A DNA stretch of 64,000 nt from Rhabdophis nuchalis. Taxonomy: Eukaryota; Chordata; Lepidosauria; Squamata; Natricidae. The stretch covers positions 24,913,019-24,977,018 of the forward strand of contig CM077651.1 in assembly GCA_039707465.1 (NCBI GenBank). The letters are read 5' to 3'. Positions 23,380-33,925 of the stretch are shown here, piece by piece. The number at the start of each line of letters is the position of its first letter. Within the stretch, counting starts at the first letter, position 1. The position numbers were made by a program, and so were the translations under genes. The notes below the pieces were generated by a model that was not told the DNA's origin, ran no database searches, and was given only the letters and a program-made list of their open reading frames with translations.

Positions 23380-23966
23380 AAGGTTTCCCCTTAACTCTAG
23401 ATTTCCTAAAGCTAGTATATCAAGATCACATGAAGTGTTAATACCACTTTATAATGCTTTGGTAAGGCCACACTTGGAATATGGCATCCAGTTTTGGTCA
23501 CCACGAGACTCTAGAAAGAGTTCAGAGAAGAGCAACAAGGATGATTAGGGGACTGGAGGCTGAAACATATGAAGAACAGTTGCAGGAACTGGACATGACT
23601 AGTTTAATGAAAAGAAGGACTAGGGGAGACATGGTAGCAGTGTTCCAATATCTCAGGGGATGCCACAAAAAAGAGGGAGTCAAGCTATTCTCCAAAGCAC
23701 CTGAGGGCAGGACAAGAAGCAATGGGTGGAAACTAATCAAGGAGAGAAGCAACTTAGAACTAAGAAAAAAATTCCTGACAGTTAGAGCAATTAATCAGTG
23801 GAACAACTTGCCTCCAGAAGTTGTTCCACTGATTAATTGTTCAATACTGGACGTTTTTAAGATGATGTTGGATAACCATTTGTCTGAAGTGGTGTAGGGT
23901 TTCCTGCCTAAGCAGGGAGTTGGACTAGAAGACCTCCAAGGTCCCTTCCAACTCTATTATTCTTTT
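23380..23966 (+). mobile_element. CR1-like LINE, 3' end (reverse transcriptase C-terminus)
   Basis: The frames read [13 protein letters not shown], then [15 protein letters not shown], then NLPPEVV, the C-terminal signature of CR1 reverse transcriptase. A frameshift lies near 23510. It ends with the classic tail ggactagaagacctccaagg and ccttccaactctattattc. 5' truncated and dead. An inverted duplication is embedded at 23788-23839. Confidence 0.93.
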
Positions 23967-24031
23967 CTACTTGTTTATGTCTTTGCCCATAGCAGCATAG
24001 AACATTTTGTAACTGATCTGGTGTCAAATTT

Positions 24032-24507
24032 GTGACAGATTTACACTTTGGTTTTTTAATTATTGTCTGGCAATATCAGTGGGATTTAGAGTGGAAGTAC
24101 ATAATATGCATTAGATGTTTTAAAAAGAAGGAGATGATTAATGGAGGGAAGGCAATAAGGAGGATAGGAACATTTAATCAATTATCTTCCTACAGGGTTT
24201 TTTTTGCGGAAAAACTGTCCATATGTCAAGCTGCTTTGATTGGCAAATTAACAAATCAACCTGGCGATTTAGATAGAAATTAATAAGTCAAACCTTTCTT
24301 CAGTCTTCTGGATTCGGTATAGTAAAGCATTCAAATTAATGCCTTATTTGTTTGCTCTCCAGTAAAAGGCACAGTATAAATCACGCCTTTTTCTAAAATG
24401 AAATAATAGCTATTTCAGTTATAAATTCCTTTATTGTTTATAATGCCTTTGAGGATTGGGGCTTAAGATTTAGAGCTGCTTGCAAGTTTTTGCTCTGAAC
24501 TTTAATG
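24032..24507. other. intergenic, nothing recognised
   Basis: Short AT-rich segment between a CR1 fragment and a MITE; the small open frames have no recognisable product. Confidence 0.5.
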
Positions 24508-24515
24508 TGATAACA

Positions 24516-24650
24516 CAGGGGTCCCCAACCTTTGCAACTTTAAGTCTGAAGGACTTCAGCTCCCAGAATTCTCCAGTCAGCAAAGCTGGCTGGAGAAGTC
24601 TGGGAGCTGAAGTCCTTCAGACTTAAAGTTGCAAAGGTTGGGGACCCCTG
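24516..24650. mobile_element. fold-back hAT-like MITE, family E, near-perfect palindrome
   Basis: The 135-bp element starts caggggtccccaacctttgc and ends with its reverse complement. Arms of about 58 bp pair almost perfectly around a short centre. Flanks tgataaca (24508-24515) and tgataaca (24651-24658) are identical. The young look suggests recent activity. Confidence 0.95.
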
Positions 24651-24675
24651 TGATAACAAATTGGGATTCTCTCAA

Positions 24676-24960
24676 CAGGTAGTCCTCCACTTACAACCAC
24701 AATTGAGCCCAAAATTTCCGTTACTGAGACATTTGTTAAATGAATTTTCCCCCTTTCTACGACCTGACTTGCCACTGTTGTTAAGCGAATCACTGCAGTT
24801 GTTAAGTTAGTAACATGATTGTTAAGTGAATCTGGCTTTCTCACTAACTTTGCTTGTCAGAAGGTCATCACCTGATCATGAGACATTGCAACTGTCAGAA
24901 ATATGAGTCAGTTGCTAAGTGTCTGAATTTGAATTGTTCTAAGTCAAGAGGAGTGACGAG
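24676..24960. mobile_element. Tigger-like MITE, family D, right end degraded
   Basis: Left caggtagtcctccacttaca, interior gttaagcgaatcactgcagt and aaggtcatcacctgatcatg. The right end is degraded near ctaagtcaagaggagtgac. Confidence 0.8.
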
Positions 24961-25613
24961 TACTAAAAACGAGTACTGAGCAAACCACGTGACCTACTCC
25001 GTGATCCTTTATTTTGGCGGGAACAAGTAGCGAGTCATGAGGCAGCTGACACCAGCAAGTTCTACCTTACGCATTGAGTACTGGGAGAGTAACAAGTACC
25101 GGGGCAAGTTTTTCATTTCTAAATGCATCAAGTACTAGATTTTACAAATTTTAAAGCAGCCGAGAACCAAGATATGACTGTATTAAATTGGATTGTAAGA
25201 ATTGTAGCTGTTTGTTGTAAATATTAACAATTTTGTAAGTATGGATTTTGCACAGGAGAATTCATGGGATGTCTGTGTGTATTAGAACACATAGAATTAT
25301 CTACGGTTAGTTCGTTGATACGTTCAATGTTTGTCTATGATACGTTAGAAGTTTATTCAGGGAGGGCTTGTTAAACTGTAATAAAAATTTAGTAATAAAA
25401 ATGCATGAAGCCTCTAAAAGTAGTGTCTTACTTGGATGGATTGATGTATGTCTTAATGGAAATCTTTCAGTGTTAATAATTGCAATATTGGTGCCGCATG
25501 TGATTTTGCAGGTTTGCATCTGAGCAAGTCTTAAATTTCAAATCAGTATCTCTCACAGTGTGAAACTGTCTTCTGCCCAAATGTGTACATAATTATTTCC
25601 TAGCTTTATAAGG
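24961..25613. other. intergenic; CG-containing patch then AT-rich DNA
   Basis: 24955-25110 repeats gagtac/aagtac words and includes caaaccacgtgacc and ttggcgggaac. It may be an unrecognised repeat. The remainder holds nothing identified. Confidence 0.4.
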
Positions 25614-25853
25614 CAGGGGTGAATTCCGGCAGGCGCTATTGTGCATGCTCGTGTGCACGCTGCATACGCATGCCCAGTGCAATTAAAATTGTTCTGCGCA
25701 TGCACAGAACTGAAAAACAAGATTAGGGCGCTACCCAGGGAGCCAGTTTGGGGGCATGGCAGGCCTTGGGTCGCTGCCAGTTCCAGTGACCCAGGCCACC
25801 AAACTACTACCAGTTTGGCTGAACCAGTCCAAACCGCTAGTAACCCACCACTG
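25614..25853. mobile_element. hAT-like MITE, family B
   Basis: Left caggggtgaattccggcagg, right aaccgctagtaacccaccactg, with the shared interior ttctgcgcatgcacagaac. Flank match is weak (5 of 8). Confidence 0.75.
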
Positions 25854-25861
25854 GTATAGTG

Positions 25862-26112
25862 GTGGTTTTTTACTTATGATCACTCACTTAGCTACCATTC
25901 AAAGTTATGACAGACCCTCCCCCCAAAAGGTGTTTAGAACACACGGTTCTGAAGTTCTGACAGTTTTGCTTAAAGACCACAGTGATTTGCTGAGTGACTG
26001 CTACAAGAAAAGGTCAGAAAATTGAATTGGTCACCCACTTTATGACTGTCACAGCATACAGCTGTAGTGGACAGGCTCCATTACTGTTGTAAGTTAAGGA
26101 CTACTTGTGTCC
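25862..26112. mobile_element. Tigger-like MITE, diverged family D
   Basis: Shares ttacttatgatcactcactt and ends gttgtaagttaaggactact. Abuts the family B element at 25614-25853. The left end is not sharp. Confidence 0.6.
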
Positions 26113-27807
26113 TGTAGCTTCATCCAGGAACTCAACGCATGCATATTGTATCCCCTTACAGTGTACAAGCTTCCAAATGTACAAGTTTACCAACGTCCTT
26201 TACAGCAGATTTCCACACTTCGGGCTTTGCGGACCAGCGGGGAGGGAGGGGATGGTTCACTTAAGTGGCCAGCCAGCACACACGCGACTCCATTTGCCTG
26301 AGCAGCGTGTTCGCACCCCTACCACCCACACACACTCATACACACTCCCCCGCTACTCCACAATTGAGGATGTGTGTGTGTGTGTGCGCACCCGCGCACT
26401 CGCTGGCTGTTTCCACAGCCCAGTTGCACACTTCTTACGGCCCACTAGTGGGGACGCCCGCTTTACAGTATCACCTAGAGAGCTTCCATAACTGAACTAA
26501 CTCTTCCCAGTGGTAGTTCATACCAATAGACCAGTTCCTGGAACAAGAACATCTAGACAGGCTGCAAAGTCCAACACTTCTATGAATATTATTTCTGCAA
26601 ACAAATAGCTTCTGTAAGAAAAGGACTATTTTGCTTAGAGAAGCAGTGGCTTTCCAGCTGAGTGGTGTCACTATGGATTGCAACTGCATTCTAGGTTTCA
26701 GGCAGGTTTTTTTTTGCTAGTTTCCAGATACACTTGCCTGAGATTCCAATACTTAACAAAGTGTGTTCAACAAAGCCTCTCTACACTATGAGTGCATCTT
26801 TCCCTTTAGGGTGAAAGTAATGATTGCTGTCATGTGAATGTATTGAGTCAACAGAAGGCAGAAGGCAGAGACATACCGTGCCCACCATAAGAGAGAAACC
26901 CGTTCATAAAATGGCTGCCACAGTGAGCTTGGCTAGTATTTATCAAAAGCTAAACCAGCCTCCCGACGTGCTTTCTATCATCTCAGTGAGACCATAGCAT
27001 TCCTACAAATAAATTTGATAGCAGAATCTTTTTTTTAAAGCTAGTTTGCCAGTTTCCTATTTCCATACCCACCGTTAGCACTACAAGACACTTTATGAAA
27101 AAGTTCCTACGCCTGCATGGTTTCTCTACAGCTGGAGTATTACTCTTTCATTGCTATGTATTTGAAACAAATAGGAAACCCCAATGAAGTTTAAATTGTC
27201 GATTCTTAAATTTATTCATGAAAGGATCAAAGGGTTGCTGGGGAAAGCGTCAGCAGTTGTATCAGTTACAGTGACACAAGAGGAATAGATCTCGCCAGCA
27301 TAGCCATAAAAAATTCCTCTTCAGTCTTTGCCACTCTTAGACAATAGCTGCCCACACTGTCCCTGGCAATCAGGTTGCCCTGTTAAATCTCATTCATCAA
27401 TTAGCTGATATTAAAATCTCAAACAATATGCATTTGCAGCAACAATGTAATTCGTTTGCTTGGATCCGAAGGTGCAGAATTACTTCCGAAGAAACGGGCT
27501 AGCAAATAGATGTGGAGTAAATTTGCAAATAGTGATACCCACACACAAACACACAGGCAACACAATTTTCATCACAAATAACATGGATTCATGCATCTTA
27601 ACCTTGGTGCTTAACCCATCCTAAGACATAAGGGGAAATCCACTGGTTGTCTTGGCAACAGCAATCTCCTCCCTTGCCCTTCTTTCTCTCTGACATCCAA
27701 CAAATCTATGGGCATAGAACTAGTACGGTCCCATCAAGTTGGATAGCTAGAAGGCACATTCTTCCACCCCTCTAGCTGCAGCATGAAGTTGCCCTACTAA
27801 CATTTTT
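26113..27807. other. intergenic; low-complexity CA/TG then single-copy-looking DNA
   Basis: Short CA-rich and TG-rich runs lie at about 26326-26390 in a GC-rich patch. From 26770 to 27560 no repeat is recognised and base composition is even, so this could be conserved non-coding DNA. No gene seen. Confidence 0.4.
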
Positions 27808-27814
27808 AAATGAC

Positions 27815-28063
27815 AGGTCCTTGGAGGTCTTCTAGTCCAACCCCCTGCTCAGGCAGGAAACTCCATACCATTTCAGACAAATGGTTGTCCAATCTCTTCT
27901 TTAAAAGCTTCCAGTATTGGAGAACCCATAACTTCTGGAGGCAAGTCGTTCCAGTCATTAATCATTCTGTCAGGAAATTTCTCCTTAGTTCTAAGTTGGT
28001 TCTCTCCTTAATTAGTTTTCACCCTTTGCTTCTTATTTTGCCTTCAGGTGCTTTGGAGAATAT
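27815..28063 (-). mobile_element. CR1-like LINE 3' fragment, antisense
   Basis: Reads ggtccttggaggtcttctag and ccaaccccctgctcaggcag, the reverse of the CR1 tail, then antisense of the reverse transcriptase C-terminus. It stops at ctttggagaata, where the next repeat begins. Confidence 0.88.
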
Positions 28064-28500
28064 TTATTTTTATGCATTTATTTATTTATTTATTTATCAA
28101 TCGTTTACAAGATAATAAGTATAAGAATAAACATGAGTATGAATTAAATGGGTATGAATAAATAGGACAGGGACTTAAGGCACAATGGTGCACTTATGCA
28201 CGCCCCTTACAGACCTCTTAGGAATGGGGTGAGGTCAACAGTTTAAGGTTAAAGTTATGGGAATTTGAAGATGTAACAACAGAGTCAGGTAGTGCATTCC
28301 AGGCAGTGACCACTCTGTTGCTGAAGTCGTATTTTCTTCAATCAAGTTTGGAGCGGTTTACATTTGAGTTTGTATCTGTTGTGTGCTCTTGTATTATTGC
28401 GGTTGAAGATGAAGCAGTCATTGACCGGTAGGAAGTTGTAGCAGATAATTTTGTGAATCCTCTTACTTGTGGCAGCCTGTAGACAGAGCTTACAATTGTG
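28064..28500 (-). mobile_element. second LINE 3' end (CR1-like clade), antisense
   Basis: Begins with a tttatttattta tail in reverse. Then comes sequence whose - strand translation suggests a reverse transcriptase C-terminus with several stops. The motif agtgcattccaggcagtgac is common in snake LINE copies. Subfamily uncertain. Confidence 0.6.
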
Positions 28501-30135
28501 TTCAGCTGTTTCAGTTTTTTAAAAAGAGTTTTTCCTCTTCTCCCAACACACTTTCTAAAAAGCTTCAGCAACCATGTGATTGTGGATGCAGCCAGGGCTA
28601 GGATCTCCAGAGCCTCTATGGACCTCCTGATGTGGCACACATATACACCCCGCTTCAGTTGCCTGGCACTGCTCTCCGTGAGCATTTTTGCTTGGACTGC
28701 AAAGATATCAACCTGCCTTGCACTGTGCATCTGCATGCGCCTGCCCAGAATTCTGAATAGCATCAATCAAGCGCTATACAGTTTCTTTATATACAGAGAC
28801 ATCTCCTTCTGAAGAAGGCTACGTCTGCTTTCAAATGCTGTATGAATGTAGAGCTTCTTTTTTTTTGAGTGCCAAGTCTGCAATTAACAAACAGAACTAG
28901 CAAGACCCTGTTAGTTCTTTGATGCAAATTATCTGAAACAGATCTGGGTTCTGTCAGTTGTCTGCTCCATTGTCAAGTTCTTACAGATGCTTCACTGAGG
29001 TCAACATGTAACTTAAGAAAAGTGTAGAACAAAGTGGAGGATATTCTCCCAGCACCTCAAACAAGCTTGAACGTTTCCTCCCAATTTACCCTGTGTATTT
29101 CTTCTGGCCCTGCCTGCTGAGCTACTATGAGACATGCACTTCTGTAGATATCAGAACTACAGTAGGTTATAACTTTCTGTATCTCTGCCATTTTGTTTTT
29201 CCAGGGAGTTTTGCAACCCAGCTCTATAGCACAGCCCCGGTTTGAGTTACAATTTTAATTGGTGAGGAACCGTATCAAATATCATGGGAATGTCTGCTTT
29301 AAATTCGGTACACATAAGTAAGGCTGGTTAACCAGTTTGACTGCAAAGAGAAGCAAGAGTACGTCCTCACTTCTGGGTATCCAAGCCAACCACTGGTCAG
29401 ACATATTCCAATTACCACAAAAAGCACTGAAGAATTAAATGAAGGGCAACACTTAGACGATTCAAGAACAATGTTAAGGAAGGCCAAATCTGCTTGGTAC
29501 ATGGATGCAGCACCTTAGATAATCACCTGGCTATAAAGAGGGGAGGGGGACACCACAGATAGAATTGATGGCAAAGTACTTATTCTTGTTGCCAAGGGTG
29601 GCACTACATGACATACCAGCAAATTCTCTTTAAGAGTCTAATTGGCCTCAGAGACAAACCCTAAACCTAACCGTAATCCTTTTTAAAGCTTGCAAGGGAA
29701 GTTGTGTTTTGCCTTGCATCTGTTTCATTATTATACCAAACACGATTCCTAATGTTCAATGTTTCTAGCCAGCGTTGAATTGCATGGCCGGATTGTCAGT
29801 AATTATTACCATTCTGGGTGCACAAAAATTAAGCTGTAAATATATTTTGCTCGTTCGTTGATCGTTACCTACTATGGCCAGCACCATGTGTCAGTGGGAA
29901 TTTAGGTAATTGGGCTCATTCAGTAAACAGTGGCTCTGTAAGCATGACAGTGTAAATTTATCTCTTTCATTGGAAAGGTTGCAATAATTACACTCTAAGA
30001 TTTATGGGCTGCAATCAAATTCAGTCCTACCTCCAATACCTAATTCAGCAACCCTCTTTCAAAAATACTGTAAGTGCTTCTAAGAACATAAACAAAAATG
30101 TATACAGAGGAAGAGAGTCCTTCCTTCAGGTAAAA
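28501..30135. other. intergenic; no gene recognised
   Basis: A 28338-28766 minus-strand open frame spans part of the LINE and has no recognisable domain. 29770-30060 is AT-balanced, without repeat signatures, and could be conserved non-coding DNA. Confidence 0.35.
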
Positions 30136-30617
30136 CATTGATGGCGAACCTATGACACACCTCAAAGGTGACATGCCACAACATTTTCAGCATTCACCAA
30201 CACACCACAACTATTCTTCCACTTCTTAGCCACTTGTCTGAAATGGTATAAGGTTCCTGCCCACGCAGGGGGTTGGACTAGAAGACCTACAAGGTCCCTT
30301 CCAACTCTGCTATTGTATTCCTATGTGCCTTCTAATATGATTTTTGGAGTCTGTAGAGGCCACATGAGAAAGGCGCATGTTTGAGGAATGTTGGAAGACA
30401 GCCATTTTAAGTGGCCCTAGGGCTGAAAACATGAGGCCAGGGCCTCTACTGCAGGCCCAGCCTTAGCATTGCTATTGAGTGCCACCGTTCATAGTGACCT
30501 AGATGTGGGGAGATAGGCAAGTTTTTCTTTCATTTGCCGCGAGATGATACACCAGCAAAGACAAGTTAGGCATTTCCAAATTTTTGACACACACTGACCA
30601 AACTGTTGCCGTCCCTG
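30136..30617. mobile_element. hAT-like MITE, family A variant, split by a CR1 tail
   Basis: Left cattgatggcgaacctatga; the right end near 30580-30617 (tttttgacacacactgacca ... gttgccgtccctg) is the diverged opposite terminus. Between them at about 30229-30322 lies a CR1 3' tail, giving a nested layout. Confidence 0.65.
30229..30322 (+). mobile_element. CR1-like LINE tail nested in a MITE
   Basis: cacttgtctgaaatggtata followed by ggttggactagaagacctac and ccttccaactctgctattg. Only about 95 bp of 3' end. Confidence 0.85.
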
Positions 30618-30847
30618 GTGTAGAACATCATACCCTTGAAGATCAGATTAGCTCAGATCTTGCTGGCTTTTCACAAGGTACTGAATATGTGGTTTTGCTA
30701 ACAGGCTGGAGATCTAGGAGCATGGCAGTCCCTGCTGCAGTTGTACAATCCTGGTTTGTTTTGACGAATGGGTTTCCTGCTGCAAGTTTTATGTATATTG
30801 TTGTTTTATATGCTTTCCTATTTTTTTCTTGTTTTTAATTTGTTGTA

Positions 30848-31244
30848 CAGGTAGTCCTCAATTTACAAGTTTGTTTAGTGACCATTCAAAGTTACAACAG
30901 CACTGAAAAATGTAGATTATTGCTGTTTTTCATAGTTATGATCTTTACAGCATCCCTATGATCACATGATCAAACTTCAGATGCTTGGCCACTGGTTCAT
31001 ACTTATGACCATTGCTGTGTCCCAGTCATGTGATCACCTTTTTTGTAATCTTCTGACCAGCACAAAGTCAATGAAGAAGCCAGATTTACTTAACAATCAG
31101 GTTATTAACTGATCAACTTCAACAATTTACTTTAACAACCGTGGCAAGAAAAGTCGTAAAATGGAGAGAAACTCACTTAACAGATGTCTCACTTACCAAC
31201 ATAAATTTTGGGCTCAATGGTGGTCGTAAGTCGAGGACAACCTG
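30848..31244. mobile_element. Tigger-like MITE, family D, complete
   Basis: Left caggtagtcctcaatttaca, right gtaagtcgaggacaacctg, TA at 30846-30847 and 31245-31246. 397 bp, a good reference copy for the family. Confidence 0.93.
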
Positions 31245-31424
31245 TATTGCTCCTTTCTGTGGTTTTAATATTTGTTTTGTTTATAAGTCACCCTGAATCA
31301 TATATATGAGATAGTCATGCACGCACATACATGTGTTTGTGTATAAAGTCACTCATATATGTAAAGTTAATTATTTAAATTAATTAAAGTTAATTTATGT
31401 TAATTAATTTTAATTCTTTTATTG

Positions 31425-31540
31425 TATGTTATTATTTATTATGGTAGATTTATCTGTACACCGCCCTGAGTCCATTTCGATGGAGATAGGCGCGATTTAC
31501 AAATCAAAATAAATAAATAAAATAAATAAATAAAGGAACA
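31425..31540 (+). repeat. L2-like LINE 3' tail with (AAAT)n
   Basis: gtacaccgccctgagtccat, gataggcgcgatttacaaat, then an AAATAAAT tail. The same tail type (caccgccccgggtccc) appears at 59265. An ATTAA-rich low-complexity run precedes it. Confidence 0.7.
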
Positions 31541-31621
31541 TGAATAAACATTTGCAACATTTGGTGGGGAAACTATGTCACACCTTCTTGCCAACAACTT
31601 CCCCGCCCCCATCGTCTACAT

Positions 31622-31747
31622 CAGGGATCTCCAACCTTGGCAGCTTTAAGACTTGTGGACTTCAACTCCCAGAATTCTTCAGCCAGCTGAGGAATTCTGG
31701 GAGTTGAAGTCCACAAGTCTTAAAGTTGCCACGGTTGGAGACCCCCG
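31622..31747. mobile_element. fold-back hAT-like MITE, family E
   Basis: Left cagggatctccaaccttggc, right ccacggttggagacccccg. Arms contain ctttaagacttgtggacttc and its reverse complement. Flanks gtctacat and ttctacat match 7 of 8. It lies about 50 bp upstream of the GGACT CpG island. Confidence 0.9.
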
Positions 31748-31789
31748 TTCTACATAACCGAAAGTCTCCTTCTAGTCCAGCCCTAGTGT

Positions 31790-32530
31790 GACGGAAGGCT
31801 GCTCCGCCCAATCACTGGCTTTTAAAGGGCCACAACCCGGAAACGACTGAGGTAAAAAGGCCGGTGAATTTTAGTCTAGTTCTAGTAAGTCGGTCGAAGT
31901 GGGCTCGACGGCCGTTCAACCTGGCAGGTGAGCTTTTTTAACGGGTGGCAGATTCCAGCTTGCCTTAGAACTCCCCCTCCCCCGCCGCGAGATTGGTGCC
32001 AGTGGTTTCGAAGATGATTGGCTAAGAAGCGTCATGTGAAATTCGAGGAGGGTCCGGGGAAGAGGTGTGGCGTGTAGAGGTGTGTGTGTAGAGTGAGAGA
32101 AATATCGAACGTTGGCTTAGCGGGCTTTCAAACGGAGCGGCGCGTGCCCCTCGCAAGGTCACGTGAGGGAAAGCGAGCGTTCGTATTGGTCGACCGCGGT
32201 TTAATTGAGACCCGCGATGGAAGGAGCTTCCGTCGTTGTCAGAGGCGACGGGCGGGCGGTCTCGGCGTAGAGCGAAGCCCGAGGTCTCTTTGGCTCGAGG
32301 GAAGGAACTCTCTTTCCCCCCTTGAGCGGAGTCGTAAAGATTTAACTATTTTAGTGGGAGAAGACCCAGTAAAAATGTGCTGACGAAAACTTCCCGTCCG
32401 GGACTGCGCTTGGTTACTCGGTCTGGGGCGCAGGCGCAGAAAGGCCTTTGCCCTCGTTTGAGGACGGGGGAGGGGGGAAGGTTTCATGGCTCTATCGGTA
32501 TTTTCGGGGGGAATAGCTAGTACCCTTTTG
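31790..32530 (+). promoter_or_regulatory. CpG-island promoter, probably of GGACT
   Basis: The only long CpG-rich single-copy segment in the window. It holds a CCAAT box (cccaatcac near 31807) and two inverted CCAAT boxes (gattggcta near 32019, tattggtcg near 32184). There is also a palindromic E-box gtcacgtgag near 32158 and cgcaggcgcag near 32431. It lies between TMTC4 and the GGACT coding exon, on the side expected for the GGACT start. GGACT has non-coding 5' exons in mammals as I recall. No TATA box is obvious. Divergent transcription is possible. Confidence 0.65.
31840..31927 (+). other. GGACT: probable non-coding first exon of GGACT, ending at a splice donor
   Basis: The donor is cctggcag followed by gtgagc at 31928, within the CpG island. 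The 5' boundary is unknown and is set arbitrarily near 31840. Joining this donor to the acceptor at 46321 would give a 14.4 kb 5' UTR intron. Inference only; no transcript data. Confidence 0.4.
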
Positions 32531-32577
32531 AGTTGAAGCGATCAGGCCTCGGGTGTAATGGCTGATTTAAACTGTTA

Positions 32578-32965
32578 CTGTTGGAAGGGACCTTGGAGGT
32601 CATCTGGTCCAGCCCCCTGCTCAGGCAGGAAATGTCACCCCGTTGAATAGCTTTGAGAGTTGGAACCAGCAAATTTAATATTTCTCATCATTTAAGCAGA
32701 ATAGAGGTGGAAGGGACCTTGGAGGTCGTGTAGTCCACCCCCTGCTCAAGCTGGAGCCACTATACCATTTTAGAGGGGTGGCTGTCCAGTCTCTTCTAAA
32801 AAAGCCTCCAGTGATGAAGCACCCATAAGTTCTTCCACTGGGTTAATTGTTCAAACCGACAAGATTTTTTTCCCTTCATTCCAGGTTGCTTCTCTCCTTG
32901 ATTAGTTTTCATCCATTGCTTCTCCTGTCTTTACGTGCTTTGGAAAATGTTGGCCCTCTTCTTTG
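32578..32965 (-). mobile_element. CR1-like LINE 3' ends, antisense, two tail copies
   Basis: gggaccttggaggtcatctg at about 32587 and again gggaccttggaggtcgtgta at about 32714, each with cccctgctca. Then antisense coding remnants (gattagttttcatccattgc). Two overlapping insertions, or a local duplication. Confidence 0.88.
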
Positions 32966-33489
32966 TGGCAGCCTCTCACGCTTGTAATGCGCACAGTTCA
33001 AAACCGTATTCCAAAGTTCAGCTGTGAGAACCTGATCCAATTTATATGTGTCATGCAACAGAGAAGGGATTTCTCCACGGTCTTTAAAATGGGCTTTTTC
33101 TGGAAGGTATCAAAACAACATATATTTTATCCTTTTTACATACATAAATAGATGAGGTTCTGTTTCACTTATGGTGGGGTTCATATTATAAATTGTGAGG
33201 GTTGTGAGGGTTTTCACTTTTGAAACAAGTTATTGTGACCTATAATATATTGGTTCGGTTAACCCAGCCATTTTGGATTTACTAAACCATAGCTGGTATC
33301 TCCACATCTAGGATGTGCAATGAGTCTTCTGCTGACAGCTATATTAGTGATTTTATTATGTTTTTTTTAAAGTGTATTGCATTCCTTTAATGTACACCTA
33401 AATATTAAGTTAATCTGTTGTTGATCCGTGAGCATTTCCTTTTCAGGAGGAATACACTGTGATAAACTAATTTAAATCTGATTTTTCTC
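32966..33489. other. GGACT intron, nothing recognised
   Basis: AT-rich, with a short repeat of gggttgtgagggtt near 33198. No element assigned. Confidence 0.4.
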
Positions 33490-33925
33490 CACTGATCAGA
33501 ATGGCCTCTGTTACACCACTATTCCATAAGCTGCACTGGCTCCCGGTTTGCTTCCAGATGTAATTCAAGGGGTTGGTTATCACATTTAAAACCCTTCATG
33601 GCACAGGTCCAGGCTATCTGAGGAACTTTCTCACCCCAATGACACTGGTTTGCCCAACTCCTGCTGGCAGAAGGAGCATGCTGCAGGTTCCATTGGTCAA
33701 GGAATTTCAGCTGGTGGGGTCCAGGAAAAGAACCTTTTCTATTGTGGTCCCTGCCCTTATCCCCAAGGGGAGATCCGCTCCCATCCTTTTGCTTATCCAT
33801 AAGGGCCCGAAGACCTGGCTATGACAGTTGCCATCAGCCTCAATGGGGAAGTATTATACTGGAGGTGGTTTGTAATGTTTCTAAGCTGTCCAGAAATCAA
33901 GAGAAGGGTAGCAAACAAATAAATA
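33490..33925 (+). mobile_element. L2-like LINE 3' end
   Basis: The frames read LHWLPVCFQM, then GTGPGYLRNFL and a KTWL end, the C-terminus seen in L2-clade reverse transcriptases. Several frameshifts. The 3' tail has gtttgtaatgtttctaagct. Confidence 0.75.

Noticed and set aside
28338..28812. 142-codon minus and 104-codon plus open frames
   Set aside because: They overlap each other and a LINE 3' end; hydrophobic runs but no conserved family signature, so not called as a gene.
29650..29672. ccctaaacctaaccgtaatcc, telomere-like
   Set aside because: Only two or three degenerate units; not an interstitial telomere array.
32084..32487. 99-codon plus and 82-codon minus frames in the CpG island
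   Set aside because: Arg-rich translations typical of CpG islands. No start context or homology; treated as promoter.
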